Shown: one piece after another, positions 25,101 through 35,359 of the stretch
Layout of the letters: each line of letters opens with the position of its first letter
Numbering within the stretch: the first letter of the stretch is position 1
Source of the DNA: Haematococcus lacustris
Lineage: Eukaryota; Chlorophyta; Chlorophyceae; Chlamydomonadales; Haematococcaceae
Assembly (NCBI GenBank): GCA_030144725.1
Contig: JASKMD010000029.1
Span: 3,604,210 to 3,668,209 of the forward strand
Reading direction: 5' to 3'
DNA length: 64,000 nt
The notes under the pieces: generated by a model
Database searches by the model: none
Seen by the model: the letters and a program-made list of their open reading frames with translations, nothing else
Told to the model about the DNA's origin: nothing
Translations under genes and position numbers: made by a program

Positions 25101-25367
25101 CGCTGCTGCTGCTTTCGCTGCCTGCCTGCGAGCAAACATGTCCATGTGATGTCCTGTGCTGGACACCGCGCCCCCACTGAGTTGAGACGGCCCTGGGGGC
25201 TGGTGGGCTGCAGGTGACTCGGGCGGGGGAGAGACCAGCTGTGCCCCTGCCCCGCCAAACAACCCTTCCGGGTCCCAGCCCCGGCGCAGCACTGCCTCCA
25301 CCTCCCCCCAGCCCTCCACTCCCACTGCGGCAGAGCTGGGCACGCTGGGGGCAACAGCCAGGGGCAA
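19187..25367 (-). CDS. Prolyl 4-hydroxylase alpha-type 2OG-Fe(II) oxygenase
   Basis: Minus-strand exons: ?-24522, 23878-23737, 23600-23491, 23174-23105, 22932-22901, 22274-22233, 20582-20499, 19884-19778 and 19487-19187; phases agree throughout. An Ala/Pro-rich N-terminus leads to VLHLDPPVLAAPGFASPEEC, RTSSSLL, VARYEAAQHFLSHE joined to DAFP (the H-x-D iron ligands split across an intron), RRATLLLYLNDVPE then GGATQF, EGKLLLFFPG, and DPRTLHTA plus KWVMQQWV (second iron His and 2OG-binding Lys). These are the landmarks of P4H-alpha enzymes, which hydroxylate proline in cell-wall or collagen-like proteins, usually in the ER. A signal peptide cannot be judged because the 5' end is unresolved; 25367 is only the limit of the open frame. 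Exon 2 appears to use a GC donor. Introns host two Fanzor fragments. Confidence 0.82.
20190..20250. repeat. Imperfect CAG repeat in P4H intron
   Basis: An interrupted GGCAGC/CAGCAGCAA run between the exons ending at 20499 and starting at 19884. It encodes poly-Gln or poly-Cys in artefact frames. Confidence 0.6.
20635..20674. repeat. 9-bp tandem TGCACCTCA
   Basis: Four to five copies of a 9-bp unit (CATGCACCT) in the P4H intron just upstream of the exon starting at 20582 on the minus strand. Confidence 0.7.
21573..21714 (+). pseudogene. Fanzor-like C-terminal fragment, family 1 copy h
   Basis: In one frame this reads LLQLCSWSEVLELL, then [19 protein letters not shown], a Gln run and TAG. This matches the sequence that follows RuvC-III in the better copy at 50341-50472. 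The DRDCNAALN motif itself is missing upstream. It lies antisense inside the 1.65-kb P4H intron between 22233 and 20582. Confidence 0.65.
21715..21880 (+). ncRNA. Candidate Fanzor guide-RNA (fRNA) region, copy h
   Basis: This non-coding 3' flank is shared with 50473-50690, 51191-51290 and 55157-55325. Shared parts include AGCTTACATCAGTGCATG, a hairpin-forming CCCTGTCACAGGG (21783-21795), GGTAGGCGCCCTG-type sequence and an ACAGACAAAACA tail. In TnpB and Fanzor loci the guide RNA is encoded just 3' of the nuclease gene and ends at the element end. Transcription and function are not shown. Confidence 0.35.
24140..24396 (-). pseudogene. Fanzor-like C-terminal fragment, copy i
   Basis: The minus strand reads YKGREYPGLCCTRLQDP, followed by flanking sequence (TGCTGC run, CACCTTGGCCCTGGCC, ACAGCCCTGGTGCAGACCTG, ACAAACAGGCCAG repeats). 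The flank is shared with copy j at 44160-44540. It is sense-oriented inside the P4H intron between 24522 and 23878. Confidence 0.6.
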
Positions 25368-25399
25368 TGGGTGGGGGGGTAGTGGGGCATGGTGGGGGG

Positions 25400-26400
25400 G
25401 AGGGAGGGTTTCTGAGGACCCCTGGGGGGGAGACTCTGCTGCGGCGGCGGCGGCCAGCGGGTGGGTGGAGGAGGCTGCTGTGATTGACCGGCCCTGGGGA
25501 AGAAGTTAAGCATGACATATATATTCTGATGTAAGCAAAAGTTAGAGCAACCGCAGAAGATGGCAAGTGTCAACTGCTGGTACTGTGGGAGGTGTTGGCT
25601 GCGGGTGGAGGTAGTGAGGGTGCAGAGTGCCTCGGCACTTGTAGCACCGTTGGAACTGCATGTGTCCCTATGTGTTAGCTGCTGGAGCTTTGTACAGATG
25701 GCTTGCGCAAGGCTACCTGGGGCCGTGATGGGAGCAGGCGGGGGCGCAGTGCCATGATCGGCATCGCCCTGTCCGCGGATTGCTGGGCTGCAGGGCTGGG
25801 ACGGCTTCCTGCAAAGGTGGGTGAACGAGACTCTGGCGAGGCTGGGGGGGGTGGCGAGGCTAGGGCAGCGACGGACGGAGGGGTGGGTGCTAGCGAGGCC
25901 AGTTCCCAAGGTTCACGGTGTCCACGCGGTTCATCGACGCGCAAAGGCACAGACAGTTGCGATGCCTACCCGATGCACCAAGCATCCTCGCAACGCTCCC
26001 TAAGTTGCGCGGTTCGGCTGTTTCGGCTGCCGGGATATCTTGAGTGCGGTCGCTGACATACAACTTACCATGCAAGCCCAGACGACATGGGCCGCATGCG
26101 GGTAGAATCTAAGGTCAGCTACATGCTGCATTGCAACCTGCAATGCTCCCTTCGTGGCCGAGTGCAGTGAAAGGGTTCACATAGGATCTTGGGCAACAAG
26201 TCAGTACACTAAGGGATGGTGAAAGCGCTGAGACCAGCATCCATGACTGGCAGCATCGCAGCAACAGTCCCCGGGACCCCCCACCAACCCCACCCCATCT
26301 CCTGCACAGATGGTGCACAGTGAGAGCTGGCAGGCAATGCTTGATCTTTGGTCAATTGCCGATTTCTTGTGGCATGACCCAGGAAACTCATTCAACATGG
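25400..26400. other. Region upstream of the P4H gene
   Basis: No confident coding segment. It may hold the missing first exon and promoter of the minus-strand P4H gene. Weak Pro/Ser-rich open frames on both strands are not supported by any motif. Confidence 0.4.
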
Positions 26401-26409
26401 AACAACATG

Positions 26410-26572
26410 TTTGACTGGGTAAGCTCGCTCAGCTACTCCAATCAAGTTGAAGCATCCTCGGTCGCACCCTTGATTACTACAAACCCCACACCGGTGGCAC
26501 GTTCCCCTAGACCACTGGGCACCCCATCAAAACCAACAGCTTCTTGGTTGTGAGGCTAGCAGCCTGTGTAAA
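26410..26572 (-). other. Conserved 3' flank of family-2 Fanzor repeat, copy b
   Basis: On the minus strand this follows the end of copy b and matches the flank after copy a (7353-7440 then 10285-10392). The shared parts include GTTTACACAGGCTG, GATGGGGTGCCCAGTGGTCTA, the GGTGTGGGGTTTGTAGT block and GAGTAGCTGAGCGAG. A conserved non-coding 3' flank is where a guide RNA would be expected; this is inference. Confidence 0.35.
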
Positions 26573-27050
26573 CTACTATGCCATATGTGTTGTTGCGAGC
26601 TCGGCCATCAATATCCCAGCGGTACTCTGCAGCCCGTTGCAGCCGCTGCCTGCCCTTGGGCAACCGGTCATTGACCAGCTTGTAGCCCTGCTGGTATCCC
26701 TTGCCAACGGGGGGCAGAGCCTCCAAGCCCTCATAGCTGCACAGCTCCAGGGGGCGCGATCATCGTGAGCTGGGTTGATATCAGGCCCGGCTGCCTCCGC
26801 AACGCCACGCAGGTCAGCCTCGATGACCTGGCGACGCTGACCAATTACTTCCTGGAGAGCCTGCCCCTGCCCCTGGTCTCGCTGCCCGCTGCCAACGACA
26901 TCTGCAGCTTGATGTACGGAGTCGCAATGTCGCGTGGCGCACAATGCGTCGCGTCGTCCGGGGGGGCTAGCCTTCCGTCAAGCTTTGCGGTTCACCGGCT
27001 GCGCTCTGTGCGGGGGAGACGGGGCGCTTGCGTTTCCTTTTTAAGGACAT
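26573..27050 (-). pseudogene. Fanzor-like remnant, family 2 copy b
   Basis: A start-like ATG at 27050-27048 on the minus strand is followed by KRKRKRP. After a break the C-terminal part reads RPLELCSYEGLEALPPVGK and QRLQRAAEY, and GRARNNT near 26600. It is an inverted, diverged duplicate of copy a, including upstream sequence to about 27135. RuvC-I and -II are absent and the DRD motif is degraded. The surrounding repeat is interrupted at 27375-28600. Confidence 0.62.
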
Positions 27051-27374
27051 CACGGGGCAGCAACATCATCCAAGCGGAGTGGCTGTGCTGGGAGGTGCAT
27101 CAGGTCGCCATCCAACCGGAGTGCCGGCAGCCGAGTAGGGCGGATGTGATGTCCATTAGATATTTTACACGGCCAACATGGCAGCCCTGCTCATACAACG
27201 TGTGTCGATTGGCAGTGCCTTGGCTCCAGTCAGCATTTACGCCGTTAATATATGTGGTGGTTCTTCCGTCAGGTCCACTACATCAGTGAGGTGCATGCCT
27301 CCTAGTTGCCCCCCCTGGCATGGCAATGTCAGCAGCAGCTGGGGTCGGGGCAAGGCACATGGGGAGGGTGACAC

Positions 27375-28600
27375 TCAGGCGACCCCAACTGTTTAAAAAT
27401 GACAGGAAACTGACCCTTGGCAGTCGGACGGCTGTAACTCTGCACTCACTGCGCCAAATGTTATGCTAAATGATTCACCATGTAGCCAACCCTGCCAGCT
27501 ACCGTTCACCCATCCAGAATTATTATGCACGCAATAGGTCGTGCACAGCAAAGCATCAAACTTGGTGATTCAAATTCAAGCCGTTGCGGGGCATGCAGTC
27601 ATCGCTACGACCGCCCGCGCCGCTTTGGCTGCTCTACGCGAGCATGCGCGTCGGCAGCAACAGTCGGATCGGAGAACGATCACGGGAATGTGGCACCGGG
27701 CCCACCTCCCCCCCATACCTAGAGGGCAATGCCACAGCTCGACAGTTTGGACTTACAGCATCCTACTTACTAGGTTAAGCTCCTCTAGGACAGTTTTACA
27801 AACGCTCATACACAGATAAGCCATACTCTCACTTTGGTCTGTGACCCTTAACTCCCTTAGCCAATCTCAGGGCCAGAGCCATGCAGTCAGTCACACAACT
27901 CCACACCACGACAGAGTTTGGACTCGGCTCCTCTGAGAGTTACACTCCCCTACATGCCATCCACCTGCGTGCAAAGTTTCATAGCTCAACTGCCACCCCA
28001 CAGCCCCGTGGCCCTGATTATGCTTGGAGAACATGATGTCACTTTGAAGATGTCAAACTGACAGAGGCCTGGGCTGTTTAATGTGCGGTTTGTTTCAAGA
28101 GATCCGCCAATGAGTAAAGAACAACAATTCAATGTCGCTTTTCCTCTAGGTGCAACGGGTGCAACACAGTGAAGGGCACAGTGGAGGGGGGGGGGGGGTA
28201 ACCCCGGTGCTACCTTCGTGTGCGCCGACCCAAATGATGTGTTGGGCGAGAAGCGAAGATAGATTATGCTTCACCGGCCCCGTCTAGGTGCCCTGCACGC
28301 CCGGCAAGCATCGCGTTGGGTGTCAGCCGGACATTCCATTTGTGCACAACCAGCTCACTACGCAAGGTAGATGGGTTCCCTGCGATGTGGCTCACCGTGC
28401 CAAGGAGACCCGTCTCGCCGCTGTGATTTGTTCGCGGGCACATGTAGCAGTACACGAGCAAAGACTCCAATAGCTAGCGCTGATGGTCAGATTACGCGGA
28501 CTAACTCGTGGCTGCCAATGTGATAAACGCTATTGAAAACGGTGCAGTATTGAGAGAGAATCTGCATGAACATTACCAACCCCATGTTGGGGCCGCCTGA
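27375..28600. mobile_element. TIR element B, ~1.22-kb class, 7-bp TSD
   Basis: Starts TCAGGCGACCCCAACTGTTT and ends GTTGGGGCCGCCTGA, with GTGACAC at 27368-27374 and 28601-28607. The empty site survives at about 6430-6445, in inverted orientation within copy a of the Fanzor repeat, where GTGTCAC occurs once. Nearly collinear with element A (8681-9904). Non-coding. Confidence 0.9.
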
Positions 28601-28664
28601 GTGACACTTGTCCTACAATGTAGGCTACATATCCCGATCTGAGCATCTGTTCACTTGCCATGGA

Positions 28665-31160
28665 GGTCACCCCCGCCATTGGCCCCACAGTTCACTTTTT
28701 GGCACCGTCTTTGATCCGCTGCATGTAATTCTTCCACCGTTGGGCTCTACATTCAGGCGACCCCAACTAACAAAAAATGACAGGAAATGATAGGAAACCG
28801 ACCCCTGGTAATCAAAACGACGCCGCGTCTCAGCCACGTGGTTTCTATTTATGTTTCGCACATTACTGGATAGAGGACTCCGTCAGCTATGCGGTGAAAC
28901 ATGTATCATTGAATACTGTGCACTGTGCTGAGTGCTATGGCGGCTCGAATCTTGACATACAAATTCATCCCAGTAGCATCTGCAAACAGTCAGGGACAGT
29001 CGCCGCAGTCAAAACAATTCACATGGCACGCCAAACCGATGTAACGACGCCCCTCCACCCATGCTCGGAAGTATACAAGGCTGCTGCATTGCTTGACCGC
29101 TTCGTGAGTAGTACCTACTACCTGGCCACTCGGTAAGGCCACTCAAGGTGTGTAGGGCATTGCTACGTTACCTTGCTCGACATGTTGGGTCCGATCCCTC
29201 CCGCCCGCCCTCCGCTTGCGTGTCGAGCTTGTGTCCAGCTCCGCCCTGAACCCCTGCTGCTCAGATGGAGGGGTGGGCAGCCCAGGGGCAGCACCAGCAC
29301 CAGCTGCCTGCTGCTGCCAGGGGGGTGCAGCAGGTGGGGGGGGCAGGTCAGGGGCAACACCAGCACCAGCCGCCTGCTGCTGCCAGGGGGGTGCAGCAGC
29401 AGGGGGGGAAAGGTGGGTGTGAGGCTTGATAGGACTGAGACCTTTGCTGAGGGCTGGGAGGGGGCTGGGAGGGGGTGGGAGGGGGTGGAAAGGCAGTGCT
29501 AGGGGGTGGGAGGGCGGGGCTGGGGCTGGGAGGGGGTGGGAGGGGGTGGGGGGGTGGCGCTGGGGCTGGGAGGGGGTGGGAGTGCGGGCTGGGGGTGGGA
29601 GGGGTGGGGCTGGGGCTGGGAGGGGGCTGGGAGGGGGCAGGTTCCGGGCGGTCGGGGGTTAGGGTTAGGCATTACTGCAAGGCAAAGTTGAGTCACGCCA
29701 AAGTCATTTCCAACCGGCCTGATCGATGAAATGCAGTGCTTTCTTCTCCAGCAGGTGCTTCGTTGAGTAATGAACAAAGTTGACACTCGAAGTTTTGCAA
29801 AGTCACAGTGGTCAGCTCACAACATGCCGGTTTGTGCAAGGGGGTCCCTTTCTCTGTGTGACTGGCCAGCGAGAGACGCACATTTTTGCGTTTGCAGCAA
29901 TGTCGAGTGTCAATCCGCCCAACGATGGTCTTCCGACGCCGCCTGTACCAATGAAAAGTTCGCGGAGCGAGCCTGGCGGGCTGAAATGTGATTGTACTAC
30001 TGGCTCGATGCCAGGCGCATTTCACTTATTGATGCCGCTAAATACCACTAGTACGATTGATGGTGAGCAGCTGAGGTGTGTCCGTGATCGCTTGCGCCGG
30101 CATGGCCTCAAATACTTGAACTAACGCGCCGCTTGCCAGTAGATGCATTGTAATTCGCAGCTGCCAATGTTACAAACGCTATCGAAAACGGTGCAGTATT
30201 GAGTGAGTATTTGCATGAAGATTACCAACCCCATGTTGGGACATCCTGATCTACATCTCACAACGGTGTCGCTAGCAGGTTAGGCCCTCTTTTGTCGATT
30301 GTACTGCATTGTGTCGACGACATGATTAGCTTCGCAATGTCATTCTCCATCTGTTTATATGCGTGTCGCAACAGGAGAGATGAATTGGTGGCCGGAGGCA
30401 TTTCCGTGCCGAGCAGCCTATGCTGCCGTCGGACTTGCAACTCGCGATTACATCCCAGGTAAGCACGGGGTGCTGTTTCTTAGTGCGTATTGCATACGAT
30501 GCTAACACATGCAACCAAATCTGCTGACCTGCACACGTGCTTGGCCATTTTGAGGATCAACACCAAACCCACACCAGCCCAAGGGTCTCCCAGGCAGCAG
30601 TGCAGCAAGGCAATCAGCCATTGAAAACAGTGAGCAAGAGGTGAGTAAGGTTGCATTATACCTCACCTTGTCAAGGTAAGTTTGATGTTCACTCGCACAC
30701 TTCCGCAACGCATGACAGGCATGAACAGCTGAGGGTAGCACACAGCAGTCCCCAACCTGATTTTCATGCATTGTTTTAGATAGGTAATGTCTCCTATGTG
30801 GGCCTGACATGGTTATGTGTATTTTGCTGCAGGATGCCATCCAAAAGATACCAGTGCCCAGCCCAGCCCAGCCCAGCCCAGCCCAGCGTGATTTGGTGCC
30901 ATGGGGCATAGGCAGCAAGGCAAGGTGCTTAGCAGTCCCGTAGTGAGTGCCAGTCCTTGCTTGTTGTGCACATAGCATAGGTGGTGTATGAGGCATGAGT
31001 CATTGTGTTGTGGTGGTGGTGGTGTGTTGTTGAGGTGTTGTTGTGTTGTGGGGTGTTGCCACCTTCTTACATCAATGCATGTGCTTGGCATCAACGATAC
31101 ATGTCTTCTGTAGTGGTGTTGCAAGGCGTTTGAGCATCGATACATGTATTGCTGTAATGG
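28665..31160. mobile_element. Copy F of the GGTCACCCCC-TIR element, interrupted by element C
   Basis: Starts GGTCACCCCCGCCATTGG at 28665. It is collinear with 44796-44882 up to the insertion, and resumes at 30250 collinear with 44883-45180 and then 45929-46245, up to about 31160. No matching right terminus found, so the 3' end is lost or diverged. It carries a short CCCAG run (about 30855-30887) where copy E has a long one. Confidence 0.75.
28753..30249. mobile_element. TIR element C, ~1.5-kb class, 7-bp TSD
   Basis: Begins TCAGGCGACCCCAACTAAC and ends GTTGGGACATCCTGA, with TCTACAT at 28746-28752 and 30250-30256. The empty site is at about 44876-44882 in copy E, where TCTACAT occurs once. 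It holds a G-rich tandem at 29450-29650. It is the same class as element D. No transposase recognised. Confidence 0.9.
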
Positions 31161-31620
31161 CATCAACATTGTTACCACCATGGGTACCTATCCTGGCTGC
31201 TCCACTCCCGCTTCTCCTAGCTGCTCAAGGACTACTAACTCAAAGCTTCCGCACATATCTCGCTCTCCTTCATGGCTCCCAGTTGCCTTACGGGGCCTCT
31301 CCACTCCTCCGCTCTATCGCTACTGGCTCCGCTCCATGTTGTGTCGCTGCATCGCTGCACCTGCTGCCAATTTCTGTCGCTGACTCCAGATCCTACGGCT
31401 GGTCGCCAATGCTATGAGGCTACAAGCTAGCGACGGCTGGCTGGCTCGTAGCTACCCTTTGGCGACGATTGGCTGCTCCTAGCTGCTCCTGGCTGCTATA
31501 TGCAGCATGCCATTTTGGCGGGGCAGTGTGCTTTCCTTCGCGATCCTTTCCTTATTTCGCGGTAACTCAGCGAAACCTACAAGTCTGCATGCAACCTGAA
31601 AGTTTTGTAACCTGAATCGG
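31160..31620. other. Unassigned spacer before the satellite island
   Basis: Between the last recognisable part of copy F and the satellite beginning at 31621. Local GCTGGCTGGCT and GCTGCTCCT runs occur around 31430-31500. No gene seen. Confidence 0.5.
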
Positions 31621-32485
31621 GCCCTTGCTGCGCAGCAAGGGCATGATGTTGTTGCGCAGCAAGGGCTTTATGTAGTTGCGCAGCAAGGGCTTTATGTTGT
31701 TGCGCAGCAAGGGCATGATGATGTTGCGCAGCAAGGGCCTTATGTTGTTGCGCAGCAAGGGTAAGCTTTGTTGTTGCGCAGCAAGGGCCTTATGTTGTTG
31801 CGCAGCAAGGGTGAGCTCTGTTGTTGCGCAGCAAGGGCCTCATGTTGTTGCGCAGCAAGGGCATGCTTTGTTGTTGCGCAGCAAGGGCATGATGTAGTTG
31901 CGCAGCAAGGGCTTTATGTAGTTGCGCAGCAAGGGCTTTATGTTGTTGCGCAGCAAGGGCATGATGATGTTGCGCAGCAAGGGCCTCATGTTGTTGCGCA
32001 GCAAGGGCATGCTTTGTTGTTGCGCAGCAAGGGCATGATATAGTTGCGTAGCAAGGGCCTGATGTTGTTGCGCAGCAAGGGCTTTATGTTGCTGCGCAGC
32101 AAGGGTTAGCTTAGTTGTTGCGCAGCAAGGGCCTTATTTTGTTGCGCAACAAGGGTGAGCTTAGTTGTTGCGCAGCAAGGGCCTGATGTTGTTGCGCAGC
32201 AAGGGTGAGCTTTGTTGTTGCGCAGCAAGGGCCTTATGTTGTTGCGCAGCAAGGGCCTGATGTTGCTGCGCAGCAAGGGTTAGCTTAGTTGTTGCGCAGC
32301 AAGGGCCTTATTTTGTTGCGCAGCAAGGGTGAGCTTAGTTGTTGCGCAGCAAGGGCCTGATGTTGTTGCGCAGCAAGGGTGAGCTTTGTTGTTGCGCAGC
32401 AAGGGCCTGGTTTTGTTGCGCAGCAGCGAGGCACTTATACCGTTGCTGCGCAGCAACGTTGCACTTTATACCCTTGCTGCGCAGC
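31621..32485. repeat. GTTGCGCAGCAAGGGC satellite bounded by palindromes
   Basis: About 35 copies of a 22-26 bp unit with invariant TTGCGCAGCAAGGG and variable linkers (CATGATG, CTTTATG, CTTATGT, TGAGCTTTG, TTAGCTTAG). The left edge 31621-31642 is a perfect 22-nt palindrome centred on CTGC/GCAG. The right edge holds another around CGTTGCTGCGCAGCAACG. ORFs made of LLRSKG repeats are artefacts. Confidence 0.93.
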
Positions 32486-32749
32486 CGAACATGGACGGTG
32501 GGGGTACCTCGCGCGCGGATTGTTATAACTCCGCAACCGCTGTGAGTTAGGACTTCGTTCCAGAGCGAGGTCCCTCTTAAACTCACTGTTCTATCGTTCT
32601 ATCGGAGCGGAATGTCCATTCGATGAAAATAGACTGACGCGTCGGCCTTATTTATCCTGAGTGATGCAACACATGCACTGCAGCCTGCAGCTGCTGCTCA
32701 TGCACTCCTGTTGCTACCGGCAGCCTGCATTGCCACACACCTACAGGCA

Positions 32750-33070
32750 GGGCAGGACAGGGCAAGGTAGGGCAGGGCTGGGCAGGGCAGGGTAAGGTAG
32801 GGCAGGGCTGGGCAGGGCAGGGTAAGGTAGGGCAGGGCTGGGCAGGGAAGGGTAGGGCAGGCAAGGGAGGGGCAACGCATGGCTGGGAGGGGATGGGGCA
32901 GGGCTGGGATGGGGTGGGGTGCGGCAGGGCTGGGCAGGGCTGGGAGGGGCAACGCAAGGCTGGGAGGGGGTGGGGCAGGTCTGGGATGGGGTGGGGCAGG
33001 GCTGGGCAGGGCTGGGAGGGGCAACGCAAGGCTGGGAGGGGGTGGGGCCGGGCTGGGAGGGCTGGGAGGG
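32750..33070. repeat. G-rich minisatellite
   Basis: Repeats built on GGGCAGGGCTGGGCAGG, GGTAAGGTAGGG and GGCTGGGAGGGGCAACGCA variants. Flanked on both sides by CACTGCAGCCTGCTGCTGCT repeats (32670-32700 and 33075-33165), which recur at 41930-42080 and 42960-43370. Confidence 0.85.
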
Positions 33071-33311
33071 GCTCCTCACGCACTGCAGCCTGCTGCTGCT
33101 CCTCACGCACTGCAGCCTGCTGCTGCTGCTCCTCGCGCACAGCAGCTTGCTGCTACCTGCAGCCTGCAATGCAGCCACTCAGGCAAATTAGTAACAGCAT
33201 TCTTGAGATTCGGAGCCTCGGACTTGGTACATAGTCAAATGAAGGCATTGTAAGATTGGGGGTTGAAACTAAAATTCGTGATTTTGCGCGGTTGGTGAGA
33301 TACGGCCATGC

Positions 33312-34005
33312 TACAGTACTGTAGGTATCTACAGTACTGTCCGGGTACCTCGCGAGTACACGAACAGTACTGTAGACATCTACAGTACTGTAGGTACCTA
33401 CAGTACTGTAGGTGTCTACAGTACTGTCGAGGTACCTCGAGAGACCACTAACAGTACTGTAGACATCTACAGTACTGTAGACATCTACAGTACTGTAGAC
33501 ATCTACAGTACTGTAGGTACCTCGAGGTACCTCGAGAGACCATTTACAGTACTGTAGGTACCTACAGTACTGTAGACATCTACAGTACTGTAGACATCTA
33601 CAGTACTGTAGACATCTACAGTACTGTAGACATCTACAGTACTGTAGACATCTACAGTACTGTAGACATCTACAGTACCTCGAGGTACCTCGAGGTACCT
33701 CGAGAGACCACTTACAGTACTGTAGATGTCTACAGTACTGTAGGTGTCTACAGTACTGTAGACATCTACAGTACTGTAGACATCTACAGTACTGTAGGTA
33801 CCTCGAGGTACCTCGAGAGATCATTTACAGTACTGTAGGTACCTACAGTACTGTAGACATCTACAGTACTGTAGACATCTACAGTACTGTAGACACCTAC
33901 AGTACTGTAGACACCTACAGTACTGTAGACATCTACAGTACTGTAGACATCTACAGTACCTCGAGGTACCTCGAGGTACCTCGAGAGACCACTTACAGTA
34001 CTGTA
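33312..34005. repeat. TACAGTACTGTA palindromic satellite, left array
   Basis: The 12-nt perfect palindrome TACAGTACTGTA repeats every 18 bp with 6-bp spacers, mostly GACATC and GACACC, plus GGTACC. It is punctuated about every 90-190 bp by CTCGAGGTACCTCGAG and AGAGACCAYT blocks, a higher-order structure. The spacers are reverse complements of those in the array at 37204-37971, so the two arrays are in opposite orientation. Confidence 0.93.
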
Positions 34006-34099
34006 GCCTTTAAGCACTTAGAAAAATTCTGAACATCTCACTTGCATTCAAGGCATCCGTCCAACACTTAGTCGCAGCATCGTGTAGCCGGTATTGCTG

Positions 34100-34480
34100 C
34101 GATGGCATCGCACGAGGTTACCCATACTCGCAGCCGCATCTAGCCCATACTCGCAGCCACATACTCGGCAATCAACCTCGCGGCCAAACAGCTGGTCCAC
34201 AGATGGCATCGCACGAGGTTACCCATACTCGCAGCCACATCTAGCCCATACTCGCAGCCACATACTCGCAGCCACATACTCGGCAGCCACATCTAGCCCA
34301 TACCTCGCGGCCACACAGCTGGTCCAGCAGCGCAGAAGCATACCTGCGAGGCAGCTCGGTGCGAGGATCTCACCTCGCAGCCAGCCTCGCAGCCATTTTC
34401 CTCGCAGCCAGCCTCGCAGCCAGCCTCGCAGCCAGCATCGCAGCTAGCCTCGCGGCCAGTTTCCTCGCAACGATTCTCCG
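34100..34480. repeat. CTCGCAGCCA repeat region
   Basis: Irregular tandem copies of ACTCGCAGCCACAT and CTAGCCCATACTCGCAG, becoming CCTCGCAGCCAG units toward 34440. Ala/Ser-rich ORFs here are artefacts. Confidence 0.75.
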
Positions 34481-34713
34481 CAATGAATCGCAAGCATTGA
34501 TGCACCAACGCAAGGCAGGTGCAACGTGTTGTCGCAGCCAAGAGGCCAGAAGGACCATGGTAAGAGCTTAGGATCAAGGTAAAAGCTTAAAAGGAGCTAG
34601 CATTGCGCAACGTAGCCCTTAGTATCCAGCCTAACCGCTACCACACCTGGTTGCTGCAGGCCTTACAATCACGCCTAGTACCTCCCTGTTCACCACCCCC
34701 TCCCAGTCCCCCT

Positions 34714-34787
34714 CACCACCACCACCACCACCACCACCACCACCACCACCACCACCACCACCACCACCACCACCACCACCACCACCA
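34714..34787. repeat. CAC trinucleotide array
   Basis: About 24 uninterrupted CAC/CCA triplets, encoding poly-His in one frame, just upstream of the CCCAG array. Confidence 0.95.
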
Positions 34788-34836
34788 TCTCATCACCTCT
34801 CACAACGTTCCCACTGTTGCCTCCCTTGTGTTGCAG

Positions 34837-35353
34837 CCCAGCCCAGCCCAGCCCAGCCCAGCCCAGCCCAGCCCAGCCCAGCCCAGCCCAGCCCAGCCCA
34901 GCCCAGCCCAGCCCAGCCCAGCCCAGCCCAGCCCAGCCCAGCCCAGCCCAGCCCAGCCCAGCCCAGCCCAGCCCAGCCCAGCCCAGCCCAGCCCAGCCCA
35001 GCCCAGCCCAGCCCAGCCCAGCCCAGCCCAGCCCAGCCCAGCCCAGCCCAGCCCAGCCCAGCCCAGCCCAGCCCAGCCCAGCCCAGCCCAGCCCAGCCCA
35101 GCCCAGCCCAGCCCAGCCCAGCCCAGCCCAGCCCAGCCCAGCCCAGCCCAGCCCAGCCCAGCCCAGCCCAGCCCAGCCCAGCCCAGCCCAGCCCAGCCCA
35201 GCCCAGCCCAGCCCAGCCCAGCCCAGCCCAGCCCAGCCCAGCCCAGCCCAGCCCAGCCCAGCCCAGCCCAGCCCAGCCCAGCCCAGCCCAGCCCAGCCCA
35301 GCCCAGCCCAGCCCAGCCCAGCCCAGCCCAGCCCAGCCCAGCCCAGCCCAGCC
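34837..35353. repeat. Perfect CCCAG pentamer array (~103 units)
   Basis: Over 500 bp of uninterrupted CCCAG. Because five is not a multiple of three, all frames stay open and give a PAQPS repeat of some 180 residues on one strand and GWAGL on the other. This explains the long ORFs. Shorter or degenerate versions occur at 30855-30887 and 45629-45943. Confidence 0.97.
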
Positions 35354-35359
35354 TGCACT

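Noticed and set aside
31676..32043. LLRSKG / CCCAARA repeat ORFs
   Set aside because: Frames of the GCAGCAAGGG satellite with no other coding evidence.
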